From Malania oleifera (Eukaryota > Streptophyta > Magnoliopsida > Santalales > Ximeniaceae): a DNA stretch of 64,000 bases. This document shows, piece after piece, positions 55,892 to 64,000 of this stretch; positions within the stretch are counted from its first letter, which is position 1; each line of letters opens with the position of its first letter. A program made the translations under genes and the position numbers. The stretch lies in the NCBI RefSeq assembly GCF_029873635.1, contig NC_080426.1:58374673-58438672 (forward strand), read 5' to 3'. A model generated the notes under the pieces. That model was not told the origin of the DNA and ran no database searches. It was given only the letters and a program-made list of their open reading frames with translations.

Positions 55892-57866
55892 TGTTGATTC
55901 TATGAGTCCAATCCGGTTCTAATAATGACAAATCACTTGGAATTTGACCTGTGCAATTGAGTTTGTGAACAGGCTCATGATTTAGAATGTACGAATGGTA
56001 AGCTTGATATGGAAGCCACGAGGAATCTAAAGTACATATCATTTGGCTCAATCCATGAAACTAGAAGAATAAAATGATGAAGAAGCGAGCTTCAAGTTCA
56101 AGATCTTCAATGGGAATAGGTATTTAGAATTGAATGTATTTACATATGTCATACGATATAATTCGAAGCTCAAATATACCTTAGACAGACCTTAGACTCA
56201 TGCATTTCATGAAAAATACATTTACCTTAGTTTTAGGTTGAATGAATTTTTTATAGGCGAATTTTAGAGGCCTCGTCGACGAACGCATGAAGGCCACTCG
56301 GTGATGAATAGTTTTCTCTCGTCAATAAAAAAAATACAGAGAGCCCAAAAAGTTCAGACAGTGCTTTCATAGCCGAACTCATGGCCTCGTTTACGAACGA
56401 GTGGTGTACACTCGTCGACCAACGTACCCATCATCAACGAAGGTCGCGGCGCAGAATGATGTTTCAGCGCAGACACGGATGTAAATATGATATTTTAAAT
56501 GATCTAACGGCCAAAAATTGTTTAGATGGCGAGATTTCTTATAAACCTAAACTCTAAACCTTAGAGCACCACTTTTTTGCCTATCTCTTGAGAGCTTTGA
56601 ACATAGTGCATCAATCTTTGGCATACTCTTAAGAAGCCTTGAACATATTGAAAGACTCTTGCCTACACACCAAAGCATACTCATCAAGTTTGAGCATTAG
56701 TTACATTGATCAAAAGGCATTCACGCTCATATTTTACAATCATCGTTGGTATTGAGGTTTGAGTATTTTGAGCATTCAAATCGTATTTTTTTTTTCCCAT
56801 ATTCATTTTATTTAATATATTTCTTGGTAGCAAAAATCATAATCTGTGTATTTTATATTCATTGATTGAATAAAATACTTGAGAAAAGTTTTTCTAAAAC
56901 TAAGATCTTTGAGATATTCAAATCTATATTTTCTTTCAAAGACTTGATATTTAGTTATTGCAAAAAACTATCTGATTACGAATTCTAAGCGCTCCTAGAG
57001 ACATATTTTTGAGGAATATTTTTCTAAATATTTTTTAAATCTTTGCAATATTCAAAGTCATATTTTTATTCAAGGGTTAATCTTACAAGTTATTTGATAG
57101 CAAGAACTTAGATTTTCATATTATTTAAGACTATTTTTTAAAGTTCTTATTTGGTATTCTTGCATAAAGTAATTCGAAATCAAACCCTAAGTTCTCTAAA
57201 GCATTTATTTATAAAAATTATTTTCTTTAAGATATTGACTAAAAGGGTAGATTTGTGAAGCATTTCATTCTTTATATAAAGATCATATCTTTACATAAAC
57301 TCATTGAACTTCAACTTTTATCATATGAGTACGTACTAGAATTTATCTTGTACTCACTAGCTTGGTTAGAAGCAATTTGAGTTTTTACAGAAATTGTATT
57401 CATTATTTTGTACACACGGTTCGGGCTATGAACCGGGGTTGAGGAGGTAGCTACGCCTCTTGTAAGTAATGGATTATATGGGAAGCTTTATCCTAGTTAA
57501 AGGGTCGGTTTTTTAGTGGAATCCTTGAGTGGGTTGCTCAAGGCGAGGACATAAGCTGGGGTAGGCCGAACCTCGTAAAAATCATGTTTGCCTTCTCTCT
57601 TCCCTTAACTCTTTCTAATTTTCGCTTGCATTTAAATTATCTGCTTATTATGCATGAGTTGAACATATGGTACATTTGTGAGTAATGGGGTAAAATTGTA
57701 TGCTTGATAAAGACACACATTAAATTGATTAATTGTGAAACATTAAGCCAGTTGTTAAGTGACTTGCAAGTTTGTAGTTGATAGTTTTCAAAATTAGAAC
57801 ATGAAGGACTTAAGTTTTTGAAATACCCAATTCACCTCCCCCCTTTTGGGATAACACCAGAATTCA
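55892..57866 (+). mobile_element. copia-D 5' LTR
   Basis: About 1,975 bp, TGTTGATTCTATGAGTCC...AATTCA. Same family as the solo LTR at 35622-37484. Palindromes at 56270-56450, TATAAA near 56539, 'gctacgcctcttgtaag' (57451-57467), conserved 'ggcgaggacataagctgggg' block (57542-57561), and an end of TTCACCTCCCCCCTTTTGGG. Confidence 0.88.
56270..56545 (+). promoter_or_regulatory. TCGTCGACGA-type palindromes and TATA box of copia-D LTR
   Basis: CTCGTCGACGAACG (about 56273) and decayed relatives at about 56300, 56320, 56370, 56390, 56412 and 56433, followed by TATAAA near 56539. Confidence 0.55.
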
Positions 57867-57868
57867 CA

Positions 57869-57884
57869 TTCGATATCAGAGCGC
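57869..57884 (+). other. copia-D primer binding site
   Basis: TTCGATATCAGAGCGC, two or three substitutions from TTTGGTATCAGAGC, directly after the LTR. Confidence 0.75.
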
Positions 57885-57919
57885 CAGGTTACATAGACCT
57901 AACCGTTATTTTTGTTAAA

Positions 57920-58930
57920 GATCACATAGCACACATTGGAGTAACCTTGTTCGGTAAGGGACACTCTTCCACTAGACAACCAATCTTTTGCGGTGTAAAT
58001 TACACCTACTAGAAATGAAGGATTAGTATATATCTTTTAAATGTTGATTGGAAAGTGTGGAGAATAGTTTCTAAAGGAAACCATGTTCCTACGAAAGTAT
58101 TGATAAAGTAAATGTACCCAAGACTGAAGATGAGTATACTGATGATGATTGGAAATCTGTTCAAATAAATGCTACTGCTATAAACCTTCTATACTATGCA
58201 CTAGATGTTAATGAGTTTAATAGGATAATGGCCTGTAAAACTGCTAAAGAGATATGGAAAAAATTAGAAGCAACTTATGAAGGCACTAAGGAAGTTAAAG
58301 ATAGTAGGATTGAAATGCTCACTAGTGAATATGAGGCAATTAAAATGATTTCTGTTGAGTCTATTTAATCCATGTACACTAGATTCACACACATCACGAA
58401 TTCATTAAATGCTCTTGGTAAATCTTATCCTACTTATGAGTTGATCAGGAAAATCCTTAGGGGACTACCGCCAGTTTGGAAAGCGAAAGAATGAATATGA
58501 AAGAGATGTCGATTGATGAACTGATAGGTTCACTCATTACATATGAGCTAGCAATAAATGAGAGGAAAAATGAGCAAAATAAAGCAAAGAGAGTTACAGC
58601 TCTTAAGGCATCGTCTAGCAGCTCTGGTGAAGGAAGTGACTTAGAATCAAAAATGACATGGCCTTGCTAACCAAGAAGTTTGGAAAGATCCTAAAGAAGA
58701 ATAAGAAGTTTAACAGAAAATTCTGAAACTCGAAATCAAAAAGAGGAGAGTCTAGCAAGAGGAAATAGAAGGAAGATCCACCAACTTGCTACAACTACGG
58801 AGAGGTTGGACACATCAAGCCTGAGTGTCCTAAACTAATGAAAGTCTCCAAGAAAAAGAAGAAGGCTCTAAAATTCGGTTGGGACACGCACAACACAAGC
58901 AGTTCAGACACTGAGTCTAGTGATGATCTG
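57920..58930 (+). pseudogene. gag: copia-D gag, broken
   Basis: Homologous to the gag of the gag-only element. The N-terminal part (GVTLFGKGHSSTRQPIFCGVNYTY) lacks an ATG and runs into TAG and TGA. Then come VDWKVWRIV, the core (FNRIMACKTAKEIWKKLEATYEGT...EMLTSEYEAIKMI) and, after frame changes, ELIGSLITYELAINERK and a Lys-rich tail. The zinc knuckle at 58787-58828 is CYNYGEVGHIKPEC: the second Cys is Tyr. At least four stops or shifts. Confidence 0.85.
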
Positions 58931-59350
58931 GTAGCCAATCTGTGTCTAATGGCTCATGATGATCTTGAGGTATGCTTGAGATCATCCTCCACGAAAGATA
59001 GATGGTATATGGATAGTGAATGTTCACATCATATGACTGGGGATAAAGCTAAATTCGCATCCATCACACAAAAGGACGGAGGATTTGTCACTTTTGGGGA
59101 CAAAGCAAAAGGGATGATCATAGGAGTAGGTAAAGTTGGTAACGATCTATCACTTATTATAGATGATGTTTTACTAGTTGATGGTTTAAAACATAATTTA
59201 TTAAGTATAAGTCAACTATGTGATAAAGGTTACAAAGTATCTTTTGAACATGACAAGTGCATTTTTTAATATAAAACTAATAACAAAATTCTATTCACTG
59301 CTAAGCGTCATGAAAATGTATATACCACCAGTTTTGATAACTTAACTTCT
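58838..59350 (+). pseudogene. pol: copia-D protease, active-site Gly lost
   Basis: Reads WYMDSECSHHMTGDKAKF, i.e. D-S-E instead of D-S-G, then the GKVGN..LIIDDVLLVDGLKHNLLSISQLCDKGYKVSF segment typical of copia. A TAA at 59267 is the only stop before integrase; the frame is otherwise continuous with the integrase. Confidence 0.88.
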
Positions 59351-59356
59351 CAACGT

Positions 59357-59871
59357 GTGACATGTTTCTATGCTATGAATGAAATTAGTTGGATCTGGCA
59401 TAGGAGACTAGGACACGCAAACATGGACTTAATATCTAAACTAGTTAGGGGAAACTTAGTTAAGGGATTGCCTAAGATAGAATTCGTGAAAGACAAAATT
59501 TGTGATGCATGTCAACTAGGAAAACAAGCAACATCTAGGGTTAAGAAGAAGAAATTACTCTCCACTACTAGGCCACTACAAATGCTACACTTAGATTTAT
59601 TTGGTCCAAACCCAACTCAAAGCTTAGGAGGAAAATAATACGCATTTGTTATCGTTGATGATTATACTAGATTTACATGGGTACTATTTTTAGGTAACAA
59701 AGATGAAGCATGTGAACAATTTATTAAACTATGCAAGAAAATACAAAATGAAAAGGGATATACTATCACTAAAATCCGAAGTGATAGAGGTAGAGAATTT
59801 AAAAATCAAGGTATGGAAGAATACTATGATTCATTAGGAATATCACATAACTTTTCAACTCCTAGAACACT
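59357..59871 (+). pseudogene. pol: copia-D integrase, N-terminal half (up to the insertion)
   Basis: GAG-pre-integrase zinc region (WHRRLGHANMDLISKL...ICDACQLGKQ), then catalytic Asp 1 in MLHLDLFGP and Asp 2 in IRSDRGREFKN. One TAA (59636-59638). The coding sequence breaks at NFSTPRT where the solo LTR starts, before the catalytic Glu. Confidence 0.9.
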
Positions 59872-59954
59872 TGTAATGACCCGAATAATAATAATGTAAT
59901 TTAAATAAAGAGGAAGGGAAATGGAAATAGTAACAGGCGAGGGTATAAGAGGAC

Positions 59955-60113
59955 CTCGTCGACGAAGACAAGATTCGTCGATGAGAAGATACTGAGAGAG
60001 GGTTTTGAAGAAGTCTGAAATTTATAGACGAAGGTGTAGGTTCGTCAACGAACTTTCTACAGGACTCGTCGATGAGGTGATGTGTCTCGTCGATGAATCC
60101 AGTCCTATAAATA
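59955..60113 (+). promoter_or_regulatory. TCGTCGACGA array and TATA box of the solo gypsy LTR
   Basis: CTCGTCGACGAAG (about 59956), TTCGTCGATGAG (about 59973), GACTCGTCGATGAGG (about 60063) and CTCGTCGATGAATC (about 60086), then TATAAATA at 60106-60113, followed about 50 bp later by a CT-rich stretch. Confidence 0.6.
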
Positions 60114-60844
60114 TCAAAAACCCGAATTTAAACATCAAAATTTGGAAAAATCTCACACTCTCTCTCTCTCCATTCGGTTTCTCTCCCTTCTCTCTTCGAT
60201 TTCGGCTCCGTCGCTCACCGAATCGACGATCTGAAGCCACCACAACACTTCTGGAGAAGTTCTCTGCATATCTGACGGAGCGGATTGTCAGTGGAACTCT
60301 ATTGAAAATCATCCCTAAGTTGAGGTAAGGCTTTTTAAGCCAAATTTGGTCCTACTATAGTTATAGGAAATGATATTCACATGAAAATACTGAAGTTTAG
60401 TACTGGGAGTTATCATTTTCAAGGTATTGAGTAAGAAATCCTACGGGTGTGAGTCCAGACTTTATAGGGGTTTTCTCAGTAGTCAGGTAAGGGAATAAAC
60501 TAAAGCAGTTATTTTCCATGCAAATTATTATTATTTATGAGAAAATTTATTTTCAGGAAAGCATGTATCATATCTATATATTACGAAGGAAATGCACATT
60601 TGAGAAAATATTGCTATTATGCTGAAATGTATATATGTATGAGATGCCAAAAATTATGATTTTATAATATGAAGTATGATTTTATACAGTAAATGGGTGG
60701 CATGAATATTACCTTATGTGAAATGTATTATGATATGACTTTGTTACGAATGAAGCATGTTTTCAGGAATATGAAATGTTGCAGTACAAAATGATGTTGA
60801 GAATACATGATAATTGATTTATTTTCATAATGATATTTATGAAA

Positions 60845-60965
60845 TGATTTCGGTGTGAGGTCGTGTTTATGAAATGTTCGGTGCGAGGTCGTATATATGG
60901 GATGATTTCGGTGCAAGGTCATATTTATGAAATGATTTTTGGCGTAAGGCCGTATTTATGAAATG
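60845..60965. repeat. minisatellite in solo gypsy LTR (GGTGCGAGGTCG unit)
   Basis: Four imperfect tandem units of about 30-36 bp, 'gatttcggtgcgaggtcgta' plus 'tttatgaaat'. It corresponds to the arrays of the gypsy-A LTRs, read on the other strand. Confidence 0.8.
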
Positions 60966-61862
60966 ATGAAAAATGCTATAATATCATGTATTATATGTTA
61001 TTAGAACCCGGATGTTAGTTTAGTTCAGTTCAAGAGCACGGTACCGTAGCTTATAAATAAGATATCTATGATCAAATTGGTACTAACCACCCTAAGAGGG
61101 GGTGGGAGATGGATAGTCGATGTGGCTTTCAATGTAGAGTGAGGACGTCCACCTGGCAGTCCGGACCAGGGTGTGGCGGGCCCATCGTACTTATAGACAT
61201 TTTTGACTTAGCAGTGGTCGGCCAGCCATTGTTGGGTCCCACCTTCAAGCTGCACAACCCGTCATGGGGGGTAATACATGACACCAGCTAGCTATTCATC
61301 CTATGAATGTTTTCAGTATTATCAGCTATAACAGATGTTTTATGAGTAATATGATTTATTAGCAAATATGAAAAGTATATGATTATTCAATACGCTATGA
61401 TGAATGTTTACAAATATATGAAATACACTATATATGTATAATTGCATTAAATATTCATGTTGTCACACAGCTGTATTTAGTTTATTTTCCCTTACTGAGA
61501 AGTGTCTCACCCCCGAACATTAAATGATTTTCAGGAAACTCAGAAAGACCGGTGGAGCGTGGCCACCGTTGAGTTTATCGAGTTACCCCGTTAGGAGGGT
61601 AAGTCTTGTACTAGGATCAGAAGATTTTTGTTGTATGAACCGAGGTTTATTTTGGCATTTTTGGAGATTGTATATAAACACAGTATTATGGAATTATAGT
61701 AGACTCTGGTATTATGTATTCTATGGGTTTGAGAATATGATTTATATTTACTGCTGCTTAGGTTTCCGCTGTGAATGACAGGTGTCCCCATTACCCACAG
61801 GTTCAGGTTGACTATTCTATTTAGTATGTTTCATTTTATAGTTAGATAAGCAGGTTATTACA

Positions 61863-62480
61863 ACACCTCAACAGAATGGTGTAGTTGAAAGAAAAAATAG
61901 GTATATACAATAAATGGCCAGAACTATGCTTAACGAACATAAACTACCTAAGTACTTCTGGGCTAAGGTAGTAAATACCACTTGTTATGTTCTAAATAGA
62001 GTCCTGATTAGACCATCTCTAAATAGGACTCCATATGAACTATGGAATGACCATAGACCAAACATCTCATATTTCCATGTCTTTGGCTGCAAATGCTTTA
62101 TACTTAGAGACAATGAATATTTAGCAAAGTTTGATGTGAAATCTGATGAAGGTATTTTTCTAGGATATGCCTTAGATAGTAAAACCTATAGGATATATAA
62201 TAAACGAACATTAACCGTTGTAGAATCCATTTATGTTGTATTCGATGACTCCAATCCATTTGCTCCAAATACTGAAGAATATGAAATGAGATAAATAAAG
62301 AATTTGAAAATTTGTCTATTGAAAATAATTCAGATAAGAACACTGAAGTTAAGGAAACATCTTATGAAGACAATCAAGTAGAAAAGGAGGTTAATGAACT
62401 ACCTAGAGAATGAAAGTACATAAAGAATCATCCTATAGATCAAATTATGGAGAACCATCTCGCGAAGTAACTACATGATC
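61863..62480 (+). pseudogene. pol: copia-D integrase, C-terminal half
   Basis: Resumes PQQNGVVERKNR with the catalytic Glu intact, then TAA and ARTMLNEHKLPKYFWAKVVNTTCYVLNR. It continues to GYALDSKTYRIYNKRTL, the copia C-terminal signature, and an acidic linker. A frameshift near 62290 leads into the integrase-RT spacer, where two or three more stops occur. Confidence 0.9.
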
Positions 62481-63213
62481 GTCACTTAGAAATATGATTA
62501 GTCATTTTTCTTTCTTATCACAAGAAGAACCTAAGAATGTGAGTGAAGCAACCGAGGATGAATCATCGGTAATATCTATGCAAGAAGAATTAAACCAGTT
62601 TGAGAGAAATAAAGTCTGTACATTAGTTCCTAGACCTAAGGATAAGATAGTTATTAGAACAAAATAGATATATAAGAACAAGAAAGATGAACATGAAATA
62701 ATTGTTAGAAATAAGGCAAGACTAGTAGCTCAGGGATATAACCAGGAAAAAGGAATAGATTTTGAGAAAACCTTTGCACCTGTAGCTAGAATGGAAATCA
62801 TTCGAATGCTGTTAGCTTATGTTGCTTTTAAGGATTTCAAGTTGTATCAAATGGATGTCAAAAGCGCATTTTTAAATGGTTACAAAAGTGAAGAAGTATA
62901 TGTAGAACAACCCCTAGGTTTTGAAAACCATAAGCATCCAAATCATGTTTATAGACTAACTAAAGCCTTGTATGTCTTAAAGCAAGTTTTTAGAGCTTGG
63001 TATGAAAGGCTGAGTGATTTTCTATTGGAAAATGGATTTACTAGAGGAAATATTGATACAACACTCTTCATAAAATCTAAAAATGAAAATTTGTGCCTAG
63101 TACAAGTATATGTAGATGATATCATATTTGGAGCAACAAATGAAGAGTTGTGCAATAAGTTTGCAAAGTGTATGCAAAATGAATTTGAGATGAGCATGAT
63201 GGGAGAACTTAAC
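62481..63213 (+). pseudogene. pol: copia-D reverse transcriptase, 3'-truncated
   Basis: Copia [53 protein letters not shown], then [21 protein letters not shown] (first catalytic Asp) and [11 protein letters not shown] (catalytic Y-V-D-D intact). It ends at MSMMGELN, where the family continues FFLGLQ; the rest of RT and RNase H are cut off by the LTR starting at 63214. From 62791 to the break there is no internal stop. Confidence 0.92.
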
Positions 63214-64000
63214 TAAAAACCAAGGTGTAGTCCCAAGAGGGGGGGTGAATTGGGTTATTAAAATTTTATTCTAATTCTTATTAAGATTCTTAACCTCTTA
63301 TTGATTTAACAATTACACAACCATTCCTTAGTTCTTTATTCAATCAACTACAACACAACTCAAGTAAATCAAAACTTAAATTTTCATCCAAACAATCAAC
63401 CAAAGTGTTCAAGACACAAAATTCAATATTCAACACTTTACCGATTCTCAGCTTTTGCAACCCTGAGTATATGAAACTTATTTGAGCCGTATGGTTAATG
63501 CAAGCCCTGTGGATAACTAATTTCTCAATATGAAGCACAACACTGTTTTCAAGAATTTAGACTTTAAAAAAACTCTTAGTTAATAAGTCTTGGGTGTTGA
63601 ATCAACCAACGTACTCCCTTTCGATTTTCACAATCCCAAAAGAAAATTAAGCTTAATTTTATTTAATATCTAATCCACAAAGCCACATAGTGTATATGAT
63701 TAAGGAATTTAAAATATCCACGCAGTTTATATATGCTAAAAATAAAGAGAGTAAGGGAAAGAGAGAGACACCAGGTTTTTACGAGGTTCGGCTTATCCCC
63801 AACCTACGTCCTTGCCTTTGGTAAACCACCAAAGGATTTCACTAAACTAGTTCCTTTTCGGGCAGAACAACACCGTTACACACTCCTTCAATAGGCTAGA
63901 ACCCGCCTCTCCAAATGATACCTCTTACTCGGTCACTCCTTCAATTAGGCTAGAACTGCACCTCTTCAAGAGATACCCCATGCTTGGTCAACGATCCGAA
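63214..64000 (-). mobile_element. reversed SIRE-like LTR, same family as the gag-only element (runs off window)
   Basis: Left end TAAAAACCAAGGTGTAGTCC, then the complement of TTCACCCCCCTCTTGGG. It matches the complement of the last ~800 bp of the LTR at 11345-13688, including the 'acgaggttcggcttatcccc' block (63781-63800) and 'cctttggtaaaccaccaaag'. The terminal TG is mutated to TA. It continues beyond 64000. Confidence 0.85.

Larger units (their letters stand above)
59872..61862 (+). mobile_element. solo gypsy-A-type LTR inside copia-D integrase
   Basis: 1,991 bp, TGTAATGACCCGAATAATAA...GCAGGTTATTACA, forward orientation, same family as the gypsy-A LTRs. Target duplication ACACT/ACACC (59867-59871 and 61863-61867), one mismatch. 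Removing it restores a continuous copia integrase across the site (TPRT-PQQNGVVERKNR). It has palindromes, TATAAATA (60106-60113), a CT-rich leader, a GGTGCGAGGTCG minisatellite (60845-60965), and the shared blocks 'gtgaggacgtccacctggc' and 'cttactgagaagtgtctcac'. Confidence 0.93.
55892..63213 (+). mobile_element. copia-D: SIRE-like Ty1/copia element, truncated, with nested solo gypsy LTR
   Basis: 5' LTR, PBS, gag, protease, integrase and part of RT in copia order on the plus strand. A solo gypsy-A-type LTR (59872-61862) splits the integrase. RT stops at 63213 where a reversed copia LTR begins; RNase H and the 3' LTR are not in the window. Confidence 0.88.

Noticed and set aside
1-64000. Endogenous pararetrovirus or other integrated virus
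   Set aside because: All RT, protease and integrase blocks have copia or gypsy order with LTRs, PBS and integrases; no movement-protein or coat-protein pattern was seen.
1-64000. tRNA, rRNA or snRNA genes
   Set aside because: TGGTATCAGAGC-like stretches are primer binding sites complementary to tRNA ends; no full cloverleaf gene was recognised by reading.

Overview
The window looks like nuclear DNA from a plant, most likely a dicot. It is AT-rich and holds no rRNA, tRNA, organelle or bacterial operon structure. Nearly everything recognisable is LTR retrotransposon: Ty1/copia elements of the SIRE/Maximus type and Ty3/gypsy chromovirus (Tekay/Del-like) elements, with initiator-Met tRNA primer sites (TGGTATCAGAGC). 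No intact host gene was recognised, and every retrotransposon gene seen is broken by stops, frameshifts, deletions or later insertions. || Layout. 1-7488: a copia gag-protease scrap, a gypsy LTR piece, unassigned AT-rich DNA with a MITE-like element, and a copia LTR split by a second, reversed copia LTR. 7489-28331: a reversed gypsy LTR piece, then a forward gypsy element ('gypsy-1': LTR, PBS, gag, 3' LTR). Gypsy-1 contains a SIRE-derived element that keeps gag but has no pol (11345-27815). That element in turn contains a full-structure reversed gypsy element ('gypsy-A', 16626-25828, perfect TSD cttag). 28332-30386: a copia LTR with a duplicated promoter/leader block. 30387-48967: reversed 'gypsy-B', interrupted in its integrase by a full-structure reversed 'gypsy-C' (33858-45930, TSD atatt), whose 3' LTR carries a solo copia LTR (35622-37484, TSD taaat). 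48968-53266: a gypsy LTR serving as the junction between gypsy-B's primer-site end and a further gypsy pol remnant ('gypsy-E'). 53267-55891: a Tat/Ogre-like LTR region. 55892-63213: a forward copia element ('copia-D') whose integrase is split by a solo gypsy-A-type LTR (59872-61862). 63214-64000: a reversed LTR of the same family as the gag-only element, running off the window. || How the parts relate. Insertions can be ordered by who interrupts whom: gypsy-1, then the gag-only element, then gypsy-A; and gypsy-B, then gypsy-C, then the solo copia LTR. Gag, protease, reverse transcriptase/RNase H and integrase modules lie in the standard order for each superfamily (copia: gag-PR-INT-RT; gypsy: gag-PR-RT-RH-INT-chromodomain). 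|| The signal I consider most worth following is shared promoter architecture. LTRs of both superfamilies carry clusters of short palindromes centred on GTCGAC or a relative (TCGTCGACGA, AAACCGTCGACGGTTT, TTCGGGCGCCCGAG, CTTCAGTTGACTGAAG), usually directly upstream of a TATA box. In many of the gypsy LTRs a GA/CT tract lies downstream and a family-specific minisatellite lies elsewhere in the LTR. Coordinates of LTR ends supported by TSD or by a paired LTR are exact to a base or two; other LTR boundaries are approximate.
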